Shown: positions 1 to 6,669, counted from the first letter of the stretch. The stretch is 16,414 nt of DNA from an uncultured Erysipelotrichaceae bacterium (GCA_902795675.1 CADBLZ010000034.1:1-16414), one strand, 5' to 3'. Translations and numbers: made by a program. Notes: generated from the sequence alone by a model not told the origin.

Positions 1-389
1 AAACCAACTGGTTGTACAGGTTCTGCTACTGGTTGTTGTACAGGTTGAGCAACAGGCTCAGGTGTAACTGGAGCAACAGGTTCAACTGGAGCTACTGGTT
101 GTACTTCTGGTACAACAGGTGCAACAGGTGCAACTGGAGCTACTGGTGTTACAGGTTGAATTGGTGTAACAGGTGCTACAGGTTCAACTGGTGTAACCGG
201 AATTGGTTCTTGTACTGGTTGTACTTCTGGTGTAGGAGTAACTGGTTGTACAGGTGTTTGCTCTACCGGAGCAATCGGTGTTACAGGAACTGGTTCTACT
301 GGTACTTGTTGAAGTCCTGTAGGTGTTCCACATACGTCACAACTTACAGCATTATCACTAAGTTGTGCTCCACATTTACTACAAATCAT
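1..389 (-). CDS. Zinc-ribbon protein with Pro-Val repeat region, 3' end outside the window
   Basis: This gene is open from an ATG at 389 to the left edge, giving 129 visible residues. Residues 3-20 form a zinc ribbon with cysteines at 3, 6, 17 and 20, the same spacing as in the C11 protease encoded just upstream. From about residue 30 the protein becomes a long extended stretch of Pro-Val units mixed with Gln, Glu, Thr and Ala (types PVxP, PVQP, PVTP), with no predicted fold. The start is well supported: AGGAGG sits 5 bases before the ATG and overlaps the TAG ending the preceding frame, so the two genes are probably translationally coupled. By analogy with its neighbour, a membrane segment and an outer domain may follow beyond the edge, but this is inference. 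The plus-strand frame over the same bases is only a shadow of the repeat. Function is unknown. Confidence 0.85.
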   Translation of the reverse strand, partial: MICSKCGAQLSDNAVSCDVCGTPTGLQQVPVEPVPVTPIAPVEQTPVQPVTPTPEVQPVQEPIPVTPVEPVAPVTPIQPVTPVAPVAPVAPVVPEVQPVAPVEPVAPVTPEPVAQPVQQPVAEPVQPVG

Positions 390-394
390 AATAT

Positions 395-401
395 CCTCCT
401 A
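395..401 (-). promoter_or_regulatory. AGGAGG ribosome binding site overlapping an upstream TAG stop
   Basis: On the minus strand the TAG at 401-399 runs directly into GGAGG, giving TAGGAGG, and the ATG of the Pro-Val gene follows 5 bases later. It decides that start codon. It also indicates that the frame ending in this TAG was selected as a coding end, since the spacing is typical of coupled genes in an operon. Confidence 0.8.
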
Positions 402-866
402 TTCCATCTTTACGCCATCTGTATAATATACGTTATTATTGATGTCGTATATTGCAAAGATTGCATAATAATCATATCCATCATTTAGATCTGTTAATTT
501 GAATTTAAAATCATTTGAAGGGAATTCTAATCCTTCGATTGTTCCATTAGATGTTTCTGTCCATATTTCATTAAATTTACCATTACTATCCATTATTTGA
601 TAATGACTAGAAGCAAAGTAAATATGGTTATATTTATTTAAGTCAGCTGCTTCTCTTGTTGGTAATACTTGACCATCTGCTGTTTTTCCAGGATTAATAG
701 TTATTAAACCAGGAGTTATTTCGTTTGTTTTACGATTTAATTCAATAGTCATATTACCAGCTTTTACTTCAAATGCACTAAAGCTTTCATCTTCAGTTGG
801 AATATGTTCTAAACCAATTGATGCTTCATAAACTAAGATATCATCTGTTGAACGATCACTTTCAAT
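399..866 (-). pseudogene. C-terminal part of the C11 protease, cut off by an in-frame TGA
   Basis: This stretch continues in exactly the same frame as the C11 protease gene after its TGA at 867-869. It stays open for 155 codons to a TAG at 399-401. The only internal ATG that could start an independent gene (752) has no Shine-Dalgarno sequence before it, and 38 sense codons lie between the TGA and that ATG. The encoded segment is rich in Tyr, Asp and Asn, with beta-strand-like alternation and motifs such as YDYYAIFAIYD. That resembles the C-terminal beta domain seen in C11-type proteins (family knowledge, not tested here). It is best read as the tail of the same protein, lost by a TGG-to-TGA change, made by readthrough, or interrupted by a base-calling error. 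Confidence 0.7.
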
Positions 867-2546
867 TCACATTACATTTTCTGTTTGTTCAGGATTATCT
901 TCTGAATATACTACTAGTTGGCGATCTTTGATAGATGCTTTTAGTGTATTACCATCTAGTGTTACTTCCCTACCAATATATGTTGGTTTAAAGTAACCAT
1001 CTTTTGTATCTTTAAAGATAAATATTTTAGCTTTAGCATAATTACTTACTTCTTCATCACTTAAAGTGAATTCAAAGTCAGAATCTTTAGCACTTTCATC
1101 TCTGTCTATTTTAGGTGCACGACTAGAGAAAGACATATTTCTAGTTCCCTTAGATTTTTTATCTGCGAATGATGTAATAACTTTGTTATATGAAGTGAAC
1201 TCATCAAAACCTTTATATACACTAAGTAGTAATTTAACAGCGTCTTTTGAACCATTGTATGGGAAGTAAACGCTTATACCTCTAGAGCGAGGATCAGATG
1301 CATAGTTATAAACAACTGCATCTTCAATACTATCTAGTAGTTTTTCAGCTTTATTTTTATTTATTGATTTTAAATCATTTACGAAGTTATATAAATCGAC
1401 TGCATCATAATCTTTAGTACCACCATTAGCACCATATTGATATAAGTTACTTCTACTTATAGCAATCTTACGATAATCAGTATCAACATCTACTTCACTG
1501 AAGAAATCATTCATATTTTTTATAACATCATCAATTTTATTTAAATCAATGATTGAGAATGTACCATAGATATCAGTCTTAGAGTATTTACGAATTTGAT
1601 TTACTTCATCTTTATAAGCTGCTACGAACTTCTTAGCAACATCAATTGAGTCATCAGTTGATTTGATATCATTTATATAATTCATTTCACTAGTATAACC
1701 AGAACCCATCATTAGTTCTTCTGATGCTACTAGATAATTAGCATAATCTTTAACGGCAGCTGCTACTTCTATACTACCATTTAAACATGTACTAAATACA
1801 ATCATTTCTAGTTTAGGCATTTTACTATTCTTTAGAGCACTACTAATTTCATCTAAACTTAAAGCATCGTTTTTAAGTTCATCGTGTTCTGCTCCTAGAA
1901 TACCTAAACCATGATTCCAGAATACTAAGTCATATAGTTCTGTTTTATAGTTTTTATATGAGTATTTTAAGAATGTTTCTAATGTATTTGATTTACCCAT
2001 GTTATTAACATCTAATGTTTCTTTTATTTCAAAACCATCCTTAGTTAATTCATAGATATTTATGTCTTTATTAGAAATGTAATCGTTATACCATTTTTTT
2101 GATCCACCAGCGATTAGTACAACTTTTACATTTTCATTATCAATTTCATCATAATCAATTGAATCTAGATTAGCTGTGGCCATACCACCACCAGATTCTA
2201 GATCACTACCAACCATATAAATCATGATTGTTCTAGATGCATCACCATCGAAATTAGATTCCTTTTTATCTTTCTTAGTAAAAGAAATATATAAAACAAT
2301 AGCTGCTACTATTAATAAAATAATGATAAAACGTAGAGCTAAGTTACTTTTTGGTTTGGCATTTGTTGGTTGTGTATTTAAAGGTTGAATTTGAGGTAAG
2401 TTATTTACTGTTTCTGTAGGTGTTACACTACTTTCTGTATTTATCATATTTGTTGTTTTTGATGTTGCAGGATCTACTGCTGCACCACAGTTTTTACAAA
2501 ATTTACTACCTGATTCTAAATCAGTTCCACAATATGAACATTTCAT
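867..2546 (-). CDS. Membrane-anchored C11 (clostripain-type) cysteine protease with N-terminal zinc ribbon, ended early by TGA
   Basis: Domains in order over 559 residues: a zinc ribbon (Cys 3, 6, 17, 20), a Thr/Pro/Asn-rich linker, one membrane segment at about 69-89, and a C11 peptidase domain from about 105. The peptidase shows the IMIYMVGSDLES opening, the WNHG motif with catalytic His212, and the FSTC motif with catalytic Cys254. The zinc ribbon should lie in the cytosol and the protease outside. I chose the ATG at 2546 because AGGTGAT precedes it by 3 bases; an ATG 15 bases upstream has no such site. The gene has its own extended -10 promoter near 2585. It ends at TGA, but the frame continues for 155 codons (see 399-866), so the full-length form would be about 715 residues. 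C11 enzymes cut after Arg or Lys; the substrate here is unknown. Confidence 0.85.
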   Translation of the reverse strand: MKCSYCGTDLESGSKFCKNCGAAVDPATSKTTNMINTESSVTPTETVNNLPQIQPLNTQPTNAKPKSNLALRFIIILLIVAAIVLYISFTKKDKKESNFDGDASRTIMIYMVGSDLESGGGMATANLDSIDYDEIDNENVKVVLIAGGSKKWYNDYISNKDINIYELTKDGFEIKETLDVNNMGKSNTLETFLKYSYKNYKTELYDLVFWNHGLGILGAEHDELKNDALSLDEISSALKNSKMPKLEMIVFSTCLNGSIEVAAAVKDYANYLVASEELMMGSGYTSEMNYINDIKSTDDSIDVAKKFVAAYKDEVNQIRKYSKTDIYGTFSIIDLNKIDDVIKNMNDFFSEVDVDTDYRKIAISRSNLYQYGANGGTKDYDAVDLYNFVNDLKSINKNKAEKLLDSIEDAVVYNYASDPRSRGISVYFPYNGSKDAVKLLLSVYKGFDEFTSYNKVITSFADKKSKGTRNMSFSSRAPKIDRDESAKDSDFEFTLSDEEVSNYAKAKIFIFKDTKDGYFKPTYIGREVTLDGNTLKASIKDRQLVVYSEDNPEQTENVM

Positions 2547-2579
2547 AATATCACCTATCAATTTCCCTCTATTTTATTA

Positions 2580-2588
2580 ATTATATCA
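2580..2588 (-). promoter_or_regulatory. Extended -10 promoter for the C11 protease gene
   Basis: TGATATAAT on the minus strand, 34 bases before the chosen start. It begins four bases after the U-tract of the preceding terminator. The place where a -35 box would lie (about 2603-2608) is inside the terminator hairpin and does not resemble TTGACA. Confidence 0.65.
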
Positions 2589-2592
2589 TGAT

Positions 2593-2622
2593 AAAAAAAG
2601 ATAGACTACAAAAAAGTCTACC
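2593..2622 (-). terminator. Intrinsic terminator after the CcdA/DsbD-like gene
   Basis: On the minus strand an 8-bp stem, GGTAGACT with AGTCTATC (one G-U pair) and a 7-base loop, is followed by seven T. It starts two bases after the stop codon of the gene ending at 2624. Confidence 0.85.
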
Positions 2623-2623
2623 T

Positions 2624-3814
2624 TTACTTAAAATTAAACATTAATATACTTGGGTTAAAGACAAGCAATAAACCGATTGCTATCATGATAATAGCACTTA
2701 CTAATGTACATATCTTATTATATTTATTTGTAATACCAGTTACTTCCATTGTTACCATAGATATTATGAAAACAATTAAGTCATCCATCATATAGAATAA
2801 AATATATAGTAATAAGTACATAATACGAATTAAACCATGAACATTATTTAATGCAAGTATTTCACTGAAGACAACTGGGAAACCTAGTGAACAAGCAAGT
2901 TCAACTATATTTACTGATGCTGCTAAAGCAATGATACCAAGAATAACAAGGATTAATGATTTGTTACTTGTTATATTTATCATACGTTTAGTGATCTTTT
3001 GTCTTTTCTCAGAATCAACAATAGTACAACCTACATCTTTTTTTCTATTCTTAATATACTTAGCAAGTGATAAGATACCCATTACTAAGATAAAAATTCC
3101 AATAAGTGTTCTAACTAGTTTAACAGCTACTATATTAAGAGCTAAGTTTATACCTAACATTGATATGAAATATACTAAACCAGAAGTAAATAAGAATGTT
3201 AAACCGATTAACCATCTTTTACTCTTTTCTTTTACTCTTAGTAATAATGTTATTAGGAAGATTAAAACCCACATAGCACATGGATTAAAACCATCTATAA
3301 AACCTAAGATAACTGCTACTAATGGTAAAGAAACTTCTTTAAGATTTACTTTTCCTAAGATAGGAAGAGTTTTTCTATATTCAGCATCTTCATCATCATC
3401 TTCATCATCTTCTTCATCATCAAGATATGAGTTAATTTTATCTTTAATATTTTCTTTTGTTGAAGAACTAAAACCAACAAAATATGTGTCACCCACTACA
3501 AGAAAAGGAACAGCATCAATTTCTACTTTGAAGTGTTTTTGAACTTCGTTATATAGTTCAGCATTATCTTTGTCATACCATACTTCATAATCGTAAACTT
3601 TTACTTGTTCATTATCACTATATTCTTCATCTAAAAACTCTTCAGCTTTAGCACAATGTGGACATCCGTCACCTCTAAAGAGATATACGTTGATAACATT
3701 TTCTTTTACTTCTTCGCCGACGATATCAGCCACTTCATCTTTATAGTTATCTAAAGCAAAGACTGTTATAGGAAGAAGTAAGAATAATATAATTAGTTTT
3801 AATAATCTTTTCAT
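2624..3814 (-). CDS. Thioredoxin domain fused to a CcdA/DsbD-like transmembrane electron channel
   Basis: A 396-residue protein predicted to carry reducing equivalents across the membrane. It has a signal or anchor segment at about 4-20, then an exported thioredoxin-like domain with active site CPHC at 51-54 and a cis-proline at 103. An acidic linker of almost only Asp and Glu follows (132-145), then a polytopic domain with about six membrane helices from 160 onward. Two conserved-type cysteines, Cys179 in FNPCAMW and Cys308 in ELACSLGFP, lie in hydrophobic helices as in CcdA and the DsbD core. Cys263 lies in a hydrophilic loop. The start ATG overlaps the TGA of the upstream thioredoxin gene (ATGA), which suggests translational coupling. 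The likely path is cytosolic thioredoxin to Cys179/Cys308 to CPHC to an outer substrate. No cytochrome c gene is in view, so a general thiol-reducing role is more likely than haem ligation. Confidence 0.85.
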   Translation of the reverse strand: MKRLLKLIILFLLLPITVFALDNYKDEVADIVGEEVKENVINVYLFRGDGCPHCAKAEEFLDEEYSDNEQVKVYDYEVWYDKDNAELYNEVQKHFKVEIDAVPFLVVGDTYFVGFSSSTKENIKDKINSYLDDEEDDEDDDEDAEYRKTLPILGKVNLKEVSLPLVAVILGFIDGFNPCAMWVLIFLITLLLRVKEKSKRWLIGLTFLFTSGLVYFISMLGINLALNIVAVKLVRTLIGIFILVMGILSLAKYIKNRKKDVGCTIVDSEKRQKITKRMINITSNKSLILVILGIIALAASVNIVELACSLGFPVVFSEILALNNVHGLIRIMYLLLYILFYMMDDLIVFIISMVTMEVTGITNKYNKICTLVSAIIMIAIGLLLVFNPSILMFNFK

Positions 3815-4056
3815 TTTACTAATTCCTTTAATTCATCTAGAGAATGTTCACCACATAATCTCTTATCTTTATAGATGATGATTGGTAATGTATCACCGTC
3901 TTTTAGTTCATATTGTTTAGCTTTTTCTAAATCAATATCAACATCTATTTTATCTATTTTTATTTGTTCATCTTGACTAGCTAGTTCTTTAATTCTTTTG
4001 TCCATTATTAAACAAGATGAACACCATGATGCAGTTATTACAACTACTTCTTTCAT
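3811..4056 (-). CDS. Small cytosolic thioredoxin-like protein
   Basis: An 81-residue protein with a thioredoxin beta-alpha start, active site WCSSC (Cys12, Cys15) and the conserved Thr-Leu-Pro before a strand (cis-Pro58). No signal peptide is visible, so it should be cytosolic. It is shorter than classical thioredoxin (about 105 residues) and closer to minimal thioredoxin-like proteins. I chose the ATG at 4056 because GAGTGAT lies 4 bases before it. The ATG at 4077 is only three bases from the -10 box, so it would lie before the transcript start. The gene ends in TGA within an ATGA overlap with the membrane channel gene, so the two are very probably partners in electron transfer. Confidence 0.88.
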   Translation of the reverse strand: MKEVVVITASWCSSCLIMDKRIKELASQDEQIKIDKIDVDIDLEKAKQYELKDGDTLPIIIYKDKRLCGEHSLDELKELVK

Positions 4057-4080
4057 ATATATCACTCCCGCTAACATTCT

Positions 4081-4086
4081 ATTATA
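4081..4086 (-). promoter_or_regulatory. -10 box for the thioredoxin-channel operon
   Basis: A perfect TATAAT on the minus strand, 24 bases before the thioredoxin start. Unlike most promoters in this window it has no TG one base upstream (AAAAC precedes it), and no clear -35 box was seen. Confidence 0.55.
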
Positions 4087-4100
4087 GTTTTAATTCGCCG

Positions 4101-4132
4101 AAAATAAAACTTTAGTTTAGTTACTAAAGTTT
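4101..4132 (-). terminator. Intrinsic terminator after the LOG-family gene
   Basis: A 9-bp stem AAACTTTAG with CTAAAGTTT around an 8-base loop, followed on the minus strand by a T-rich stretch (TTTTATTTT). It lies eight bases after the stop of the LOG-family gene. Confidence 0.75.
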
Positions 4133-4140
4133 AGGTTGAG

Positions 4141-4677
4141 TTATTTTAAACTATTATATAATTCTTTAAATTCATCTAAGTTATTAACGATATGTAAGTA
4201 ATCATAGATAGAATTAGAATTAAAGTTTCTTTCAATTAAATCATCTATTACTTCTAATGATTTTTTGAAATGATTATTAACATTATAAACAACTAGTATT
4301 TTTTCTTCATCGTTACTTCTAACTTCTTCTAGGTATGTAAATAGTTCTGATACTGTTCCTGTTCCACCAGGTAGAATTAGAATCATATCACAAATATTAA
4401 ACATGTCTTTTTTTAGATCAAAAGTATCTTTTTCAACTACATGACTAGCTTTTGGTAAAGTGTCTATTTCATCAACATATTTTTCTGTAGTGAAACCAGA
4501 TATTTTACAATCTTCTTTAGCAAATTCATCGTAACAAATACCCATAATTGATCTATTACCTGAACCCCATATTAATTCATTTTTTTCTTTTGCTAGAAAG
4601 GCACATAGTTTTCTAGATTCTTCTTTGTATATTTCATCTATATTATCATTAGATGATGAACTTATTTCAATTCTCAT
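4141..4677 (-). CDS. LOG-family (lysine decarboxylase-like fold) phosphoribohydrolase
   Basis: A 178-residue protein of the LOG/TIGR00730-type family, whose studied members release the base from nucleoside 5'-monophosphates. The signature PGGTGT at 103-108 followed by Glu111 is clear, within ILPGGTGTVSE. The usual glycine-rich N-terminal loop appears in a variant form, GSGNRSIMG at 38-46. The chosen ATG (4677) has GGTGAT 5 bases before it. The upstream ATG at 4689 overlaps this site and would add four residues. It forms a single-gene unit between its own extended -10 promoter and a terminator. The family call is sound, but the actual substrate cannot be told from sequence. Confidence 0.8.
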   Translation of the reverse strand: MRIEISSSSNDNIDEIYKEESRKLCAFLAKEKNELIWGSGNRSIMGICYDEFAKEDCKISGFTTEKYVDEIDTLPKASHVVEKDTFDLKKDMFNICDMILILPGGTGTVSELFTYLEEVRSNDEEKILVVYNVNNHFKKSLEVIDDLIERNFNSNSIYDYLHIVNNLDEFKELYNSLK

Positions 4678-4693
4678 TTTTATCACCATTTTT

Positions 4694-4702
4694 ATTATAA
4701 CA
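4694..4702 (-). promoter_or_regulatory. Extended -10 promoter for the LOG-family gene
   Basis: TGTTATAAT on the minus strand, directly behind the terminator of the lactate dehydrogenase gene. The expected -35 position (about 4717-4722) falls in the terminator loop and is not TTGACA-like. Confidence 0.65.
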
Positions 4703-4703
4703 T

Positions 4704-4730
4704 AAAAAAAGAATAGATTACTCTATTCTT
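4704..4730 (-). terminator. Intrinsic terminator overlapping the end of L-lactate dehydrogenase
   Basis: Stem AAGAATAG with CTATTCTT and a 6-base loop, followed by a run of T on the minus strand. The TAG stop codon of the dehydrogenase gene (4723-4725) is part of the first stem arm. Confidence 0.85.
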
Positions 4731-5634
4731 TTATGCTTATCATTGCATCTCTTATAACATTAATTGAACCGATAAGTTTTACTTCTTCTTCTGGAGTTAG
4801 TGGGATAAAGATTTTTTCTTTTACACCATCTTTATTTACTACTGCTGGAGTTGAAATACATACTTTGTTAGTACTATCCCAACTTGATACTGGTAAGATA
4901 ATATTTTTATCTTCTAGAATAGCACTAGTTATTCTTGTTAAACACATACCAATACCATATGATGTTGAACCTTTTCTTTCAATTATTTTATAAGCTGATG
5001 TTCTTACTTCTTCTGATATTTCGTTTAGTTCTTCTGGGGATAAGATATCACTTATTTTTTTGTAGGCAATATTAACATTTGACCAAGGAATAAATTCAGA
5101 ATCACCGTGTTCACCTATTACATAAGCTTCAATATTTTTAGGACATATATTTGTTTTTTTACTTAGTAAATATCTTAAACGAGCAGTATCTAGAGTTGTT
5201 CCTGTGCCAATTACTTTATTAGGTTTGAAACCACTATATTTTAGTGTTAAATAAGTCATTACATCTAATGGATTTGTTGCTACTAAGAAAATACCATTAA
5301 AACCACTTGCTACTACTGACGAAATAATAGATTTAAAGATAGCAGCATTTTTATTAATTAAATCCATTCTTGTTTCACCAGGTTTTTGATTTGCTCCTGC
5401 TGCAATTACAACGATTTTAGCATCTCTACAATCTTCATAGTCTCCTACTCTGATATTAATACTTGCTGGTGAGTAATACATGCAATGGTTTAAGTCCATT
5501 GCTTCACCTTCAGCTTTTTCTTTATTTATATCTATTAGTACTAGTTCTGAAACGTAATCTTTTTGATTAACTAAGGAATAAGCATATGCAAGTCCTACGT
5601 TACCACAACCAATTAATACTACTTTGTTATCCAT
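4723..5634 (-). CDS. ldh: L-lactate dehydrogenase
   Basis: A 303-residue NAD-dependent enzyme that interconverts pyruvate and L-lactate, regenerating NAD+ in fermentation. The Rossmann loop GCGNVG is at 9-14, with Asp35 placed to bind the NAD ribose. The substrate loop NQKPGETRMD includes Gln83, which points to lactate rather than malate dehydrogenase, and Arg89. Asn121 lies in ATNPLDV. Asp149 and Arg152 lie in LDTARLRY, and the catalytic His176 in GEHGDSE. I chose the ATG at 5634 because AAGGAGA precedes it at good spacing. The ATG 33 bases upstream lies inside the -10 box. It has its own promoter although it follows the DUF4186 gene closely, and it ends in a strong terminator. Confidence 0.93.
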   Translation of the reverse strand: MDNKVVLIGCGNVGLAYAYSLVNQKDYVSELVLIDINKEKAEGEAMDLNHCMYYSPASINIRVGDYEDCRDAKIVVIAAGANQKPGETRMDLINKNAAIFKSIISSVVASGFNGIFLVATNPLDVMTYLTLKYSGFKPNKVIGTGTTLDTARLRYLLSKKTNICPKNIEAYVIGEHGDSEFIPWSNVNIAYKKISDILSPEELNEISEEVRTSAYKIIERKGSTSYGIGMCLTRITSAILEDKNIILPVSSWDSTNKVCISTPAVVNKDGVKEKIFIPLTPEEEVKLIGSINVIRDAMISIKE

Positions 5635-5655
5635 TTTTATTCTCCTTACTTTACT

Positions 5656-5664
5656 ATTATAACA
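5656..5664 (-). promoter_or_regulatory. Extended -10 promoter for L-lactate dehydrogenase
   Basis: TGTTATAAT on the minus strand, 21 bases before the ATG and just after the end of the DUF4186 gene. No terminator was seen between the two genes, so readthrough from upstream may add to expression. No -35 box is evident. Confidence 0.65.
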
Positions 5665-5679
5665 CAATTAAGGATATAA

Positions 5680-6033
5680 TTATTTTATTTCATTTGTAAT
5701 CCAAGTCATGATAACTTTTACAATATAATCTATTTCTTCTTTTGTTAATTCTCTATTTTTAGGTATGTGATGAATTCTTTCTAAACAGCCACGGCAACAA
5801 GTTCCTGTTGCATGTTGAGCAATAAATACAGGATGCACTTGTCTCATTGGTGTTTGCTTTCCATCGTTAGGAATAACTGCTGGAGCTAATCTTTTAGTTA
5901 TTAAATCATAACAATCTGATTCTATTTTAGTTATTGATTTAGTTAGGACATACTCCTTCATCTTGTTATTAAGATGAAATGATCCTCTAAATTTTGTTTT
6001 GTTTAAACTTATTAATAATCTTTCTATATCCAT
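5680..6033 (-). CDS. DUF4186 family protein
   Basis: A 117-residue protein recognised from the family's conserved core: NDGKQTPMR followed by HPVFIAQHATGTCCRGC (residues 67-83), then KNRELTKEEIDYIV and a C-terminal Trp in VIMTWI. Cys79, Cys80, Cys83 and His67/His74 could bind a metal, though this is inference; the family has no established function that I know of. I chose the ATG at 6033. A GTG at 6093 would extend the frame by 20 residues, but that stretch is the terminator hairpin and promoter, so it cannot be the normal start. Only a weak CAGTGAT precedes the ATG. L-lactate dehydrogenase follows after 45 bases. Confidence 0.82.
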   Translation of the reverse strand: MDIERLLISLNKTKFRGSFHLNNKMKEYVLTKSITKIESDCYDLITKRLAPAVIPNDGKQTPMRQVHPVFIAQHATGTCCRGCLERIHHIPKNRELTKEEIDYIVKVIMTWITNEIK

Positions 6034-6049
6034 ATTAATCACTGAATAA

Positions 6050-6058
6050 AGTATAACA
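6050..6058 (-). promoter_or_regulatory. Extended -10 promoter for the DUF4186 gene
   Basis: TGTTATACT on the minus strand, 16 bases before the ATG. The TG overlaps the last base of the U-tract of the upstream terminator, so terminator and promoter share sequence. The mRNA leader should be only about 10 bases. Confidence 0.6.
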
Positions 6059-6087
6059 AAAAAATCCATAATATATATGGATTTTTT
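6059..6087 (-). terminator. Terminator between the HD-domain gene and DUF4186
   Basis: A 12-bp perfect inverted repeat, AAAAAATCCATA with TATGGATTTTTT, around a 5-base loop. Because A-runs and T-runs flank both sides it could work in both directions. It overlaps the TAA stop of the HD-domain gene (6086-6088). Confidence 0.8.
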
Positions 6088-6661
6088 ATTCACCTATAAT
6101 GTTATTATTTTCATCAAATAAAACATTGATTACTTTACGACTTGCAAGGAAGTCACATAAATGAACAAATTTTTGTTCTCTTGTTTCAGGTACTGGTAAG
6201 ATAACATCTGAGTAACTTGATGTATTAAATTTACCCATATGACTACTAATCATACCTTTAACTAATTCTAAGTCATCACTTGTTAGTTTTAAGTCTTTTT
6301 TGTTTTCATCAACAAATTTAGCTGCTAGTAGTGGATGATCAAATAAGCTGTATTGTTGTTCTTCTGGATAACCTTTTTTAACACTATCATGAAGAACTAG
6401 AGAAAATATTATTAAGTCTTTAGTATGTTCTGAAAAGTTATATATTGGAAATAATTCAACAGCCATTCTAACAGCACTTTTAGTATGTCTTAAAAGACCA
6501 CCTTCACCAGTTGCATATTCAGGATGATATTTACCTGTTGATGATGCAGCTATATGAAAGAAGTATTCTGGTATTCTTTCAATCATTGTTATTAATGATT
6601 CTTTAACGCTTGCATCTTTTATGTAATTTATTTCTTCTTCAAATATTTTTTTACGATCCAT
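6086..6661 (-). CDS. HD-domain phosphohydrolase
   Basis: A 191-residue protein with the metal-binding pattern of the HD superfamily: His59 (LLRHT), His91-Asp92 (LVLHDS), His109 (FDHP), His141 (SSHMG) and Asp170 (HLCDFLASRK). Superfamily members cleave phosphate esters of nucleotides or cyclic nucleotides; this one's substrate is unknown. No membrane segment or second domain is present. The ATG at 6661 follows AGGTGAT by 3 bases, and the stop codon of lepA lies immediately before this site (TAGGTGAT), so the gene is probably coupled to lepA and co-transcribed with it. Confidence 0.85.
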   Translation of the reverse strand: MDRKKIFEEEINYIKDASVKESLITMIERIPEYFFHIAASSTGKYHPEYATGEGGLLRHTKSAVRMAVELFPIYNFSEHTKDLIIFSLVLHDSVKKGYPEEQQYSLFDHPLLAAKFVDENKKDLKLTSDDLELVKGMISSHMGKFNTSSYSDVILPVPETREQKFVHLCDFLASRKVINVLFDENNNIIGE

Positions 6662-6669
6662 ATTATCAC

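Noticed and set aside
1..330. CRISPR-like or tandem DNA repeat
   Set aside because: The near-repeats have a codon-based period, varied units and no spacers. They are explained by the Pro-Val protein repeat.
12..488. Plus-strand open frame of 158 codons rich in Trp, Tyr, Cys and Asn
   Set aside because: It is the reverse side of the Pro-Val repeat gene. Its composition is odd, it has no ribosome binding site, and the minus-strand gene has a zinc ribbon and a strong AGGAGG.
399..752. Independent 117-residue gene starting at the ATG at 752
   Set aside because: No ribosome binding site precedes this ATG, and the same frame is open back to the TGA and in phase with the protease gene.
867..869. 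Genetic code with TGA read as Trp
   Set aside because: rnhB and the thioredoxin gene end in TGA exactly at ATGA overlaps, and long conserved genes need no internal TGA. A general reassignment is unlikely, although local readthrough is not excluded.
830..869. Selenocysteine at the TGA of the C11 protease gene
   Set aside because: No convincing SECIS-like hairpin was seen in the roughly 40 bases after the TGA, and the position is not near the catalytic residues.
2931..3542. Plus-strand open frame with a poly-serine stretch
   Set aside because: Shadow of the membrane channel gene; the serine run is the reverse of the acidic linker codons.
5635..5667. Longer lactate dehydrogenase start at 5667
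   Set aside because: That ATG lies inside TGTTATAAT, and the following bases contain the AAGGAGA site for the ATG at 5634.
6034..6093. N-terminal extension of DUF4186 from a GTG at 6093
   Set aside because: The stretch is made of a terminator hairpin and an extended -10 box, and would not be in the mature transcript from that promoter.
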